Shown: positions 1 through 6,629, numbered from the stretch's first letter. The stretch is 11,767 nt of DNA from an uncultured Prevotellaceae bacterium (GCA_946408305.1 CAMJRQ010000011.1:1-11767), one strand, 5' to 3'. Numbers and translations: made by a program. The notes: generated from the sequence alone by a model not told the origin.

Positions 1-972
1 GCTCTTGTCCACCGAGAGGCAATGATAGCCAGTGGTCACTTCGCCCACTTGCTCGCCGTCCTTCAGCACAGCATAGCCGTGACGCGGAATGGCTCGGTCG
101 GCCAGTTCGATGCCCACCAGACGGCTGGGTACTCCGTTAGCCTTCTGCTCCACGAGAGCGTCCTTGCCGATGAACTCGGGTTTGTCCAGCTTGCAGAACA
201 TCGACAATCCGGCCATCACGGGCGAGATGTCGGCGCTGAGTTCGTCGCCGTAGAGCGGCAGTCCCACCTCGAAGCGTAACGTGTCGCGGCAGCCCAGCCC
301 GCAGGGTTTGCAACGTCCGCTGGCCATGAGTTTGTCCCACGACTGCTGGATGAAGGCATGCGAACCGTAAATCTCGAACCCGTCCTCGCCGGTGTAGCCC
401 GTGCGCGACACGATGATGGTCTCGCCTTCGTCGGCTTCGGCCACCTGGAGTGTCTTGGCCGTGTAGAACTTCAGCTCGCTACAGGGCAGGCTGAGCACTT
501 CCTCCACCACCCGCTCGGCCTCGGGGCCTTGCACTGCCAGCTGACCGTAATAGTCGCTCTGGTGTTCCAGGGAGATGTCGAAGCCCTCGGTGTGCTCACG
601 CATCCAGGCCACGTCCTTGTCGATATTGGCTGCATTGATGACCAGGAAGAAATCGTTGTGGCCCATCTTATAGACCAGCAGGTCGTCCACCGTGCCACCG
701 TTCGGATAGAGCATCATGCCATAATAAATCTGCCCGACGGGAGCCTCGGTGACGTCGTTCGTGAAGATATGGTTCACATAGCGCTCGGCGTCGGGACCGG
801 TGATGCGCACTTCGCCCATGTGGCTCACGTCGAAGACACCGCAGTGCTGACGCACGGCCTGGTGCTCGTCGGTGATGTTCGTGTACTGGATGGGCATGAT
901 AAATCCGCCGAAGGGTGACATCAGTGCGCCCTGCGCCACGTGGCGGTCATAGAGACATGTCTTCTTTTCCAT
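1..972 (-). CDS. gcvT: Aminomethyltransferase, glycine cleavage T-protein (3' end cut by window edge)
   Basis: GcvT releases ammonia from the aminomethyl group carried on the lipoylated H-protein and passes the one-carbon unit to tetrahydrofolate, giving methylene-THF; it is a cytoplasmic part of the glycine cleavage complex. I translated the strand from the ATG at 972 to the edge: 324 codons with no stop or frameshift. The family normally has about 360 residues, so roughly 35-40 C-terminal residues lie outside. Visible family landmarks are the N-terminal FGGFIMPIQY, FDVSHMGE near residues 47-54, the conserved acidic pair in GGTVDDLLVY (Asp96/Asp97, the region of the catalytic Asp), SRTGYTGEDGFEIY, and RDTLRFEVGLPLYG. 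The start lies one base after the stop of the lipoate ligase gene upstream, suggesting translational coupling and co-transcription. Identity is very secure; only the C-terminus is unseen. Confidence 0.97.
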   Translation of the reverse strand, partial: MEKKTCLYDRHVAQGALMSPFGGFIMPIQYTNITDEHQAVRQHCGVFDVSHMGEVRITGPDAERYVNHIFTNDVTEAPVGQIYYGMMLYPNGGTVDDLLVYKMGHNDFFLVINAANIDKDVAWMREHTEGFDISLEHQSDYYGQLAVQGPEAERVVEEVLSLPCSELKFYTAKTLQVAEADEGETIIVSRTGYTGEDGFEIYGSHAFIQQSWDKLMASGRCKPCGLGCRDTLRFEVGLPLYGDELSADISPVMAGLSMFCKLDKPEFIGKDALVEQKANGVPSRLVGIELADRAIPRHGYAVLKDGEQVGEVTTGYHCLSVDKS

Positions 973-973
973 G

Positions 974-1699
974 TTATTCAATCGTTTTATGTTTGCCGTA
1001 TATGAATTCGGTGTTCAGGTATTCTTGCTCCAGGTCTTCGATGGCAGCCAGGTCGGCATCCGTCAGTTCGTAGGCGCGGTTGCAGAGGCGGGCGATGGCA
1101 AAGTCCTTAAACTCGTTGAGCGAGACATCCGTCAGTTCCCTGAGCAGTGCTATCCGCTGCCTGACGCTCTCCACTCCGTGGGCCGTCAGTTTGTGCTGCG
1201 GCGGTGTGATGGCATGGAGCATGTGCTGCATGTCGGTATCGAAGAGCATGGTGCCATGAACGATGCTGTAACCAGGCACACGATAGAAGGCATTGCCCGA
1301 CACCTTGCGCCCGTCCACCAGCACATCGTTGTGCTCGGTCGTCGTGGCAGCAAGGCCCAACTCGCTCAGCATGTCGGCCACCATGCGCAGATAGCGTTCG
1401 AACGTCTCGACCACCTGCTCCGAGGGAGTGATGTAGCTGAGCATCAGGTTCGAGCGGTCGGCATAGACGCATCCTCCGCCACTCTTGCGCCGGTAGAACT
1501 GGATGCCATGCTGGCGGCAGTATTCGATGTTCACCTCGTTCTCGATGACCTGGTTACGGCCGAAGATTACAGTTGGCTCCACTTGCCACATGAAAAACAC
1601 GTCGTCAGCCATCCTCAACTGGCGGGCGGCATATTCCTCCATCGCCAGATAGAAACTGAGACGATGCTCATCGCTGGTCGGCAGTACGAGATGGGTCAT
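974..1699 (-). CDS. lplA: Lipoate-protein ligase A family protein (short, single-domain form)
   Basis: The family activates lipoate (or takes lipoyl groups from lipoyl-AMP) and attaches it to a lysine of lipoyl domains such as GcvH and 2-oxoacid dehydrogenase E2 subunits. The 241-residue protein has the substrate motif RRKSGGGCVYAD at 70-81 and DGRKVSGNAFY at 129-139. Lys132 in the latter matches the catalytic lysine of LplA (Lys133 in E. coli). HGTM at 149-152 is also typical. The tail (YLNTEFIYGK) matches the end of the catalytic domain, so the accessory C-terminal domain of the ~338-residue E. coli enzyme is absent, as in several bacterial and archaeal short ligases. Such short forms may need a partner domain or act as lipoyl/octanoyl transferases, so the exact donor is uncertain. 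The ATG at 1699 lies about 40 bases after a Bacteroidetes -7 box. The gene directly precedes gcvT. Confidence 0.9.
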   Translation of the reverse strand: MTHLVLPTSDEHRLSFYLAMEEYAARQLRMADDVFFMWQVEPTVIFGRNQVIENEVNIEYCRQHGIQFYRRKSGGGCVYADRSNLMLSYITPSEQVVETFERYLRMVADMLSELGLAATTTEHNDVLVDGRKVSGNAFYRVPGYSIVHGTMLFDTDMQHMLHAITPPQHKLTAHGVESVRQRIALLRELTDVSLNEFKDFAIARLCNRAYELTDADLAAIEDLEQEYLNTEFIYGKHKTIE

Positions 1700-1744
1700 A
1701 GGTTGAGACTCTCGGTCGGGTTATCTGTTGCTTCTTTCGGCACA

Positions 1745-1752
1745 CAAAAATA
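1745..1752 (-). promoter_or_regulatory. Probable -7 box of the lplA-gcvT promoter
   Basis: TATTTTTG fits the Bacteroidetes -7 consensus TAnnTTTG. It lies about 46 bases upstream of the lplA ATG in the 132-base gap after the TPR gene. I see no good TTTG-like -33 box 19-21 bases upstream, so this rests on one half-element in an AT-rich stretch. Confidence 0.4.
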
Positions 1753-1831
1753 GTAAAAATCCCGATACGAGCGGCATATTTTCGAGATATTTTTAGGGAA
1801 ACAACCGATTTTTCTCCTTCGCGCAAGGGTC

Positions 1832-3826
1832 CTACTGTTTCGTTTCGGTCGTCCGCTGGTGTTTCTCGGAATACTTTTTTATCAGGTTGTAGGCCGAATA
1901 AAGTCCGTATTCGCCGGCTTGGCTCAGGTCGTTCAGTCCTTCGGCATTCTGCCCCGAGAGCAGACGTGCCACGCCGCGGCTGTAATAGGCATCGGGGAAG
2001 TGGGGATCGAGACGGAGCGCCTCGGTGTAGGCCTGGACGGCATTGCCGTATTCGCCCAGTTGGACGTACAGGTTACCTTTGTTATAGAAATGATAGGCCA
2101 CGTCGGGCTGCACATCGGCGGCATGCGTATAATCTTGGAGCACCATGAGATACCCCAACCGGAGATCGGCGGCAGAGGCCGTGGTGCGCGACACTTCGAG
2201 CTGGGCAAAACGGCACTGGGCACGCAGCATGAGCGCCAGCACATTGTCATTGTCGGCCGCGAGCAGGGCATTCAGGTCGGAGATACTGTTCTCGAAGTCG
2301 CGCACATGGTAATAGTCGAGTGCCCTGCGTAGCAGCAGTTTGCCGTCGTGGGGATTTTTCTCCAGCAGCTCGGTCAGTTCGGCAATCCATGCGAAGTGCT
2401 GCTGAATGTTTTCCTCGGTCATGGTGCCCTCGAGGGATGTCAGATAAAGTTCGCCGGGCAACAAATGGCGGGCGTTGAGTTCATCCAGTTCCTTGCTATA
2501 GGCCACGTAGGTCTTGACATCGGAAATTTGGCGGTAATAGGTCAGCACGTAGAGGGGTTCGACGCGCAACTCGGCCATGTGGTTCTGCACGCGTCCGCGA
2601 TACTCGCTGGCATATTCGTTCTCGGGCTCCTGCACGTCCTCCTCCACCAGTTTGTCATATTCTTCGATGTTGCGCTCGCTCTTCTTGCGCGTCTTCCCGC
2701 TCGGCTTGTAGGTTCCTGCCGCCGCAGCCAGCCGGGCCTCGAGCACCTTAAACTCGTCGCGCTCGGCGCCGGGCGTATCGCCCACCTTGCGGCGAATCTC
2801 TGCCCGTTTGCTGTAGCCTTGCCAGAAATCGGGGTAGTCCTTTATCACGGCGCTGATGTCGCGGATGGCTCCGTTGTAGTCGCCCACGTTGTCGAGCAGC
2901 AGGGCACGGTTATAGAGCGCTATCGTATTGTCGGGCTCCATTTTCAGGACGAAGTTGAAGTCCTCGATGGCTAGGTTGTCGTCGCCCACCTGGGCACGCA
3001 GCAGTCCGCGGTTGAAATGGCCCAGATAGTTCGAGGGTGCGATGTCGAGCGCCGCGTCGTAGTCCGACATGGCCCCGCGCAGGTTGTCTTGGTAGTAGCG
3101 GGCCAGGGCACGGTTGATATAGAGTCCGGCCACGCGCGGCATCTGCACGATGGCTTTGTCCAGCGATTCCTCGGCCTTCTGGTATTCTTTCCGGCAGGCT
3201 TGCAGCATGGCCTTCATGCTCCAGGCTGAGCCTTCGTAGGCATTCAGTTCGAGTGCCCGGTCAAGCCATTCTTCGGCCCGCAGCGTATCCTCCCGGGCCA
3301 GCGCCACTTGGGCCTTCAGGGAACAGTGCGAAGCCTCCTTTGGCCAGTAGCGTATCATCTGGTCGAGCGACGAATCGGCCCGCTCATACTCCTTCAGTTC
3401 CATCTGGCAGAGCACCAGGTTGTGCCAGCTGTTGCGTTCCATGGGATTGATTTCGAGTGTCTTCAGGTAGTCTTCCTCGGCCAGCTGATAGCGATTCTGA
3501 TTGATGCGGCAGAGGGCTCGGAGCATGTATTGGTTGGCCAGGTAGGGGTTGCGCTCGAGGGCGTAGCCGCAATCGATTTCGGCTCCCTGATAGTCTTCGA
3601 GGTAGAACTTGGCGAGCGCCCGATAGAAATAGGCATCGCTTTGCCACGGCTTGGCATTGATGACCATGTTGAAGCGCTGGATGGCCAGCACATAGTCCTC
3701 GTAGTAGAGGGCATTGCGCCCCATGAGCAGCACGCGCTCAGTGTTAATCTGGGCACTGCCTCTCCCGCTCCACATGAAGGTGAGAAGAAGCATCGCAAGG
3801 GGTAGGACCTTCCGGGAGAGGCTCAT
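1832..3826 (-). CDS. Secreted tetratricopeptide-repeat protein
   Basis: A 664-residue protein with a signal peptide: a basic N-terminus, a hydrophobic core (LPLAMLLLTFMW) and a probable cleavage site after GSA at about residue 25. About ten consecutive TPR units cover residues ~32-370 (for example the segments with EDYQGAEIDCGYAL, YQLAEEDYLKTLEINP, YNGAIRDISAVI). A charged Lys/Arg/Glu-rich linker of ~50 residues follows, then a less regular middle part, and three or four more TPRs near residues 500-650 (YGNAVQAYTEALRLDP is a textbook unit). There is no enzymatic motif. TPR arrays are protein-binding scaffolds; this one should act in the periplasm or at the outer membrane, but its partner is unknown. 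It follows peptide deformylase after a 10-base gap and probably shares its transcript. The ATG at 3826 is chosen because the signal peptide begins there. Confidence 0.88.
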   Translation of the reverse strand: MSLSRKVLPLAMLLLTFMWSGRGSAQINTERVLLMGRNALYYEDYVLAIQRFNMVINAKPWQSDAYFYRALAKFYLEDYQGAEIDCGYALERNPYLANQYMLRALCRINQNRYQLAEEDYLKTLEINPMERNSWHNLVLCQMELKEYERADSSLDQMIRYWPKEASHCSLKAQVALAREDTLRAEEWLDRALELNAYEGSAWSMKAMLQACRKEYQKAEESLDKAIVQMPRVAGLYINRALARYYQDNLRGAMSDYDAALDIAPSNYLGHFNRGLLRAQVGDDNLAIEDFNFVLKMEPDNTIALYNRALLLDNVGDYNGAIRDISAVIKDYPDFWQGYSKRAEIRRKVGDTPGAERDEFKVLEARLAAAAGTYKPSGKTRKKSERNIEEYDKLVEEDVQEPENEYASEYRGRVQNHMAELRVEPLYVLTYYRQISDVKTYVAYSKELDELNARHLLPGELYLTSLEGTMTEENIQQHFAWIAELTELLEKNPHDGKLLLRRALDYYHVRDFENSISDLNALLAADNDNVLALMLRAQCRFAQLEVSRTTASAADLRLGYLMVLQDYTHAADVQPDVAYHFYNKGNLYVQLGEYGNAVQAYTEALRLDPHFPDAYYSRGVARLLSGQNAEGLNDLSQAGEYGLYSAYNLIKKYSEKHQRTTETKQ

Positions 3827-3836
3827 GTGCGTGGCG

Positions 3837-4394
3837 CTATCGTTTGACCTTTACCTTGTAGTTACAGGTGAACTTGCCCTTCTGAATCGAGGCGAGCTTG
3901 CTCTTAGCCATCTGCTTACGCAGACCCATCAGGTGGTCGGTGAAGACGCAGCCCTCGAGGTGGTCAAACTCGTGCTGCATCACACGGGCCAGATAGCCTC
4001 CCACCCACTCGTCATGCGGTTGGAACTGGTCGTCGAGATAGGTCACATGGATGCGGGTGGGGCGCTTCACCTTCTCGTGAATGCCGGGCAGCGAGAGGCA
4101 ACCCTCCTCCTGCGTGTCGGTTTCGGTGTCGTCGAATTCCACGATGTGGGGATTGATGAATGTCTTGACGTAACCTTTGTATTCGGGCATATCCTCGCTG
4201 AGGACATCCAGGTTGATGACCACGAGCCGGATGCTCAGCCCCACCTGGGGGGCGGCCAGTCCGATGCCTTCGCTGCGCTCCAGCGTCTCGTACATATTCT
4301 GGATGAGCTGCGGCAGTTCGGGATAGTCCTTGGTGATGTCCTGTGCCACCTGGCGTAGCACCGGCTGTCCGTAAGTATAGATTGGAAGAACCAT
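3837..4394 (-). CDS. def: Peptide deformylase
   Basis: Def removes the N-formyl group from the starting methionine of nascent proteins at the ribosome exit. All three family motifs are intact in the 185-residue product: GIGLAAPQ at 43-50, EGCLSLP at 97-103 with the metal-binding Cys99, and QHEFDHLEG at 140-148 with His141, Glu142 and His145. I chose the ATG at 4394 (MVLPIYTYG) because family members begin with this short segment. An in-frame ATG at 4454 would add 20 residues lying inside the end of ruvX and unlike the family. The C-terminus is long and basic (KGKFTCNYKVKVKR). The gene starts 32 bases after ruvX ends and is followed 10 bases later by the TPR gene, so it is probably part of the same leftward operon. 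Confidence 0.97.
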   Translation of the reverse strand: MVLPIYTYGQPVLRQVAQDITKDYPELPQLIQNMYETLERSEGIGLAAPQVGLSIRLVVINLDVLSEDMPEYKGYVKTFINPHIVEFDDTETDTQEEGCLSLPGIHEKVKRPTRIHVTYLDDQFQPHDEWVGGYLARVMQHEFDHLEGCVFTDHLMGLRKQMAKSKLASIQKGKFTCNYKVKVKR

Positions 4395-4426
4395 CTTAGG
4401 GAATTTATGGTAATTTGCGTGTTTTC

Positions 4427-4846
4427 TTAACTCTTGACTGATTTCTCCATCCATCCTTGCAGGATGATGGTGGCGCTAATCTCGTCGACCAGCGCTTTGT
4501 TGCGCCGGGCCATCTTGCCCAGCCCGCTCTCCAGCATCGTGCGATGAGCCAAGACGCTGGTGTAGCGCTCGTCCCACATCTCGACGGGAATCTCGGGGAA
4601 GGCTTTCTCGAGCCGGGCCACGAACTGGCGCACGCGGGGGAGATTGTCGCTGTCGCGTCCGTTGGTCTGCCGGGGCAGGCCCACGACGAAGCGCTCCACC
4701 GGCTCGCGCCCGACATAGTCGCGCAGGAAAGCCATCAGCCGCGGCGTCTCCACCGTCTGAAGCCCGCCTGCAATTATCTGCAAGGGGTCCGTCACAGCCA
4801 AACCGGTGCGACGGACCCCATAATCGATAGAAAGAACTCTACCCAC
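4427..4846 (-). CDS. ruvX: RuvX/YqgF family pre-16S rRNA nuclease (putative Holliday junction resolvase)
   Basis: A 139-residue RNase H-fold protein of the YqgF family. In E. coli, YqgF takes part in 5' maturation of 16S rRNA; it was first predicted to be a Holliday junction resolvase. The sequence has the N-terminal SIDYGVRRTGLAVTD with acidic Asp8, VVGLPRQTNGRDS near 54-66, WDERYTS at 91-97 and LVDEISATIILQ at 119-130 with Asp121, which gives the acidic active-site set. The start is a GTG: it is preceded directly by an in-frame TAG, so no upstream start is possible, and the family begins at this point. It sits 26 bases after the SPOR lipoprotein gene and 32 bases before def. The last few codons (KSVKS) lie in a stretch that, on the plus strand, matches an intergenic heptamer repeat at 5806-5821. 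Confidence 0.95.
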   Translation of the reverse strand: MGRVLSIDYGVRRTGLAVTDPLQIIAGGLQTVETPRLMAFLRDYVGREPVERFVVGLPRQTNGRDSDNLPRVRQFVARLEKAFPEIPVEMWDERYTSVLAHRTMLESGLGKMARRNKALVDEISATIILQGWMEKSVKS

Positions 4847-4872
4847 CTATTTATATAAGGTAAGGCGAGCGA

Positions 4873-5361
4873 TTATTTCTGGTAGAGCAACCAGGCACCG
4901 GGATACTGGGCCTCCAGGTTGTTGCGGCTCTGTGCAGCGTCGGCCTTCGAGTCGTAGCTGGTGGCCACCACACGATACATCGTGCCGTTCGTGGTGGATG
5001 CCTGCAGCACGCGCGGAGTGTAACCCTTCTGAGCCAGTGTCTCGCTCAGACGTGTGGCGTTAGCCTTCACGCCGAAGCTGCCGATAACCACACTGTAGGC
5101 CTTCAGCGGAGCACCCGACACGAGCGAGAAGTTCTCTGTGCGCACGCTCACGTTGCTGTAATCCGTCGTGGGCTGGGCGGGAGTGACGGTGGTCACCGTG
5201 GTCGGAGTGGTCGTCTGGACCGTGGTCGGAGTGGTCGTCGTCTGCACCTGCTGTGCCTGAGCCTTCTCATAGGCCTTCTTGTAAGCACTCTCCTTGCTCT
5301 TGCAGGAACTCATTGCAAAGACTGCACAAATGGCAGCACCCATCAATAATGTCTTTTTCAT
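4873..5361 (-). CDS. SPOR-domain lipoprotein
   Basis: A 162-residue lipoprotein. The signal MKKTLLMGAAICAVFAMSSC ends in a lipobox with Cys20 as the lipidated residue. A charged segment (~21-40) and a low-complexity Thr/Pro/Val linker (~41-66) follow. The C-terminal SPOR domain (~85-162) starts at YSVVIGSFGVKANA and contains MYRVVATSYDSKADA. SPOR domains bind denuded glycan strands of septal peptidoglycan, so the protein probably sits in the outer membrane facing the periplasm and touches the cell wall at division sites. I chose the ATG at 5361; the in-frame ATG at 5421 would lie upstream of the predicted transcription start and would bury the signal peptide. It has its own good promoter at 5410-5441 and probably leads the ruvX-def-TPR operon. 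Confidence 0.92.
   Translation of the reverse strand: MKKTLLMGAAICAVFAMSSCKSKESAYKKAYEKAQAQQVQTTTTPTTVQTTTPTTVTTVTPAQPTTDYSNVSVRTENFSLVSGAPLKAYSVVIGSFGVKANATRLSETLAQKGYTPRVLQASTTNGTMYRVVATSYDSKADAAQSRNNLEAQYPGAWLLYQK
5195..5239 (-). repeat. 24-base coding repeat in the lipoprotein Thr/Pro linker
   Basis: A 21-base segment at 5195-5215 recurs exactly at 5219-5239, a 24-base period. It encodes the eight-residue unit TTTPTTVQ in the flexible linker between lipid anchor and SPOR domain. The period is a whole number of codons, so copy-number change would alter linker length without breaking the frame. Confidence 0.8.
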
Positions 5362-5409
5362 TTTTTGAATTGAGTTTTGATAAAAAGGTTTTGAATCTCT
5401 TATTTGCCG

Positions 5410-5441
5410 CAAAGTTAGCAATAATTATTGACTGGGGCAAC
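5410..5441 (-). promoter_or_regulatory. Promoter of the SPOR lipoprotein-ruvX-def-TPR unit
   Basis: On the minus strand TAACTTTG (5417-5410) matches the -7 consensus TAnnTTTG. GTTG (5441-5438) stands exactly 20 bases upstream in the -33 position. The expected start of transcription is near 5403, giving a leader of about 40 bases. Confidence 0.7.
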
Positions 5442-5513
5442 ACTCTGGCCGCTAAAAAACGTTAAAAATCACGATTATTTTCGTCGGAAAGGCTCATTCT
5501 CTGAAAAAAGGCG

Positions 5514-5521
5514 TATATTTG
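5514..5521 (+). promoter_or_regulatory. -7 box for the YtxH/holin-like operon
   Basis: TATATTTG followed by CACC is a good Bacteroidetes -7 element, about 31 bases before the ATG at 5553. No convincing -33 TTTG is seen 19-21 bases upstream, so the promoter may be weak or depend on an alternative sigma factor or activator; this last point is inference. Confidence 0.55.
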
Positions 5522-5552
5522 CACCGAAACTTAACTCAAAAACCGTAATAAG

Positions 5553-5768
5553 ATGAGAGCTTTCAACTATTTCGTAGCATTTCTGGGCGGCGCCGCAGTG
5601 GGTGCAGCCTGTGGTCTTCTCTTTGCCCCCGAGAAGGGAAGCGAACTCCGTGACAAGATTGCCGAGGCACTGCGCAAGCGCGGCATCAAGCTGAACAAAA
5701 AGGAGATGGAGAGCCTGGTAGACGAGATTGCCGAGGAACTCCAGACCGCCACCAAAGAGGAGGAATAA
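5553..5768 (+). CDS. YtxH-like small membrane protein
   Basis: A 71-residue protein. Residues ~6-25 form one glycine- and alanine-rich hydrophobic segment (YFVAFLGGAAVGAACGLLFA). The YtxH-family signature LLFAPEKGSELRDKI follows, then a charged helix rich in Lys and Glu ending in EEE. YtxH/GvpP-type proteins are found in general-stress regulons of several bacteria, but their molecular function is not settled. It leads a rightward three-gene unit with a holin-like protein and a small basic protein, resembling E. coli yqjD-yqjE-yqjK in order and protein type. In that comparison it would take the place of YqjD, a membrane-anchored ribosome-binding stress protein, although here the hydrophobic segment is N-terminal rather than C-terminal. 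Assignment to YtxH is confident; function is not. Confidence 0.85.
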   Translation: MRAFNYFVAFLGGAAVGAACGLLFAPEKGSELRDKIAEALRKRGIKLNKKEMESLVDEIAEELQTATKEEE

Positions 5769-5771
5769 AGC

Positions 5772-5799
5772 CCCCAAGCCCCCTAAAGGGGAGTGTGGG
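5772..5799. repeat. GC-rich imperfect hairpin in the YtxH-holin intergenic gap
   Basis: CCCCTAAAGGGG (5780-5791) is a self-complementary core. Flanking CCC-CA and TG-T-GGG blocks can extend it with bulges to about 5772-5799. It begins three bases after the YtxH stop and is followed by ACAATTTTTC, so it could be a weak or leaky terminator as well as a REP-like intergenic repeat. Similar C-run/G-run hairpins are, from memory, common between genes in Bacteroidales. Confidence 0.55.
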
Positions 5800-5810
5800 A
5801 ACAATTTTTC

Positions 5811-5845
5811 TTAACTCTTGATTTTTAACTCTTAACTCTAAGCTC
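5811..5845 (+). repeat. Heptamer tandem repeat (TTAACTC type) ending at a TTG start codon
   Basis: Five 7-base units run without a break: TTAACTC, TTGATTT, TTAACTC, TTAACTC, TAAGCTC. The TTG start of the next gene follows directly at 5846. Three units are identical and the other two are degenerate. Confidence 0.75.
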
Positions 5846-6250
5846 TTGCCCAGCTACACCGCCAAGTTTCGCTCGCTACTGAACGAGCTGCAGAGCTATC
5901 TGAGCCTGCAGAAGCGCTATGTGGCGCTCGATGCGGCCGACAAGCTCATCGTGCTCCTCACCACCATTGCCGTGGCCGAGGTGTGCTTTGTGCTCGGAGC
6001 CATGTTGCTGTTCTTCCTCACCTTTGCCCTGGCCATGTGGATAGGGCACCAGGCCGGCAGCACAGCCGTGGGTTTCCTTGTCATAGCCGCCCTGCTGGCG
6101 CTGGCGCTGGCCATCTTCAATGCCAACCGCAAGCGGTGGGTTCTCGTGCCCATCTCGCGGCTCATCGTGGGGATGTTCAGCAGCATCAGCGGCGAGGACC
6201 CGGCCGAAGAGACACCTGATACCGAGAAGGAGGAACCAGCCCATGAATAA
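5846..6250 (+). CDS. Holin-like (YqjE-type) inner membrane protein
   Basis: A 134-residue protein. It starts with an amphipathic helix (SLLNELQSYLSLQKRYVALDAADK, residues 10-33), has two long hydrophobic hairpin segments (~36-66 and ~72-92), a short basic stretch (NRKRWVLVPISRL) and an acidic tail. This matches the Phage_holin_3_6 / YqjE group, which despite its name is mostly chromosomal and not linked to lysis. The start is a TTG at 5846: the frame has a stop at 5819-5821 and no ATG between, and homologues as I remember them begin with this ELQSYLSLQ-type helix. It lies 77 bases after the YtxH gene, and its last 8 bases overlap the next gene, so the two are translationally linked. No phage genes are nearby. 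Confidence 0.85.
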   Translation: MPSYTAKFRSLLNELQSYLSLQKRYVALDAADKLIVLLTTIAVAEVCFVLGAMLLFFLTFALAMWIGHQAGSTAVGFLVIAALLALALAIFNANRKRWVLVPISRLIVGMFSSISGEDPAEETPDTEKEEPAHE

Positions 6251-6506
6251 CCTGACCATCCGCGAGACCGACATCCTGCGCTCGCTGCGCAGCGAGAAGA
6301 AGAAGATTGGCCGCGAGATTCGCAAGTCGCAGTCGCGCATCTCCGAATCGACGCGCGACATCTTCGGCACGGTGCCCAAGGCTGGCAACCACTTTGCCAA
6401 CGTGAGCAACCTGGTGGGCAACGGCATGGCCATCTATCAGGGCGTGCGCATCGGCACGGGCCTCATCAAGGCTGTGCGCTCCATGCTACGCCTGCGGCGC
6501 AGATAA
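6243..6506 (+). CDS. Small basic protein, YqjK-like in position and character
   Basis: An 87-residue protein that I do not recognise at family level. Residues ~1-40 are a highly charged helix (EKKKIGREIRKSQSRISESTRDI) with coiled-coil character. Residues ~48-80 are moderately hydrophobic and glycine-rich (VSNLVGNGMAIYQGVRIGTGLIKAV), perhaps an amphipathic or weak membrane helix. The end is strongly basic (MLRLRRR). The ATG at 6243 overlaps the end of the holin-like gene in the form ATGAATAA; a longer reading in this frame would only re-read that gene. E. coli yqjK, third gene after yqjD-yqjE, also encodes a ~100-residue basic protein with a charged N-terminal helix and a C-terminal membrane-type helix. 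That makes it a plausible counterpart, though no homology is shown here. Confidence 0.8.
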   Translation: MNNLTIRETDILRSLRSEKKKIGREIRKSQSRISESTRDIFGTVPKAGNHFANVSNLVGNGMAIYQGVRIGTGLIKAVRSMLRLRRR

Positions 6507-6587
6507 TTTTTTACTTAGCAAGCGTACGAAGGAGAACGAAATGTAAAGATATCGGATTCTTCCGCAGGATTTCCCGTTACTACCCCA

Positions 6588-6629
6588 CCCCCGAAATGGG
6601 TCGTTTTTGACCCTTTTCGGGGGATTTTT
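6588..6629 (+). terminator. Rho-independent terminator of the YtxH/holin-like operon
   Basis: Left arm 6588-6602 (CCCCCGAAATGGGTC) pairs with right arm 6609-6623 (GACCCTTTTCGGGGG) over 15 positions with a single T-T mismatch and a GTTTTT loop. ATTTTT follows on the plus strand. It lies about 80 bases after the last stop of the rightward operon. The minus-strand side lacks a T run, so it should act in one direction. Confidence 0.9.

Noticed and set aside
4395..4454. Longer def reading from the ATG at 4454
   Set aside because: It adds 20 residues overlapping ruvX with no family likeness; deformylases begin at the MVLPIYTYG-type segment.
5362..5421. Longer SPOR lipoprotein reading from the ATG at 5421
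   Set aside because: That ATG lies upstream of the predicted transcription start, over the -7 box, and would place residues before a clear lipoprotein signal.
5846..6250. Phage remnant because of the holin-like protein
   Set aside because: No endolysin, structural or integrase genes nearby, and this holin-named family is widely chromosomal next to stress-type small genes.
6529..6546. AAGGAG plus ATG, a textbook ribosome site
   Set aside because: The ATG is followed immediately by TAA, so no peptide can be made, and this phylum rarely uses Shine-Dalgarno signals.
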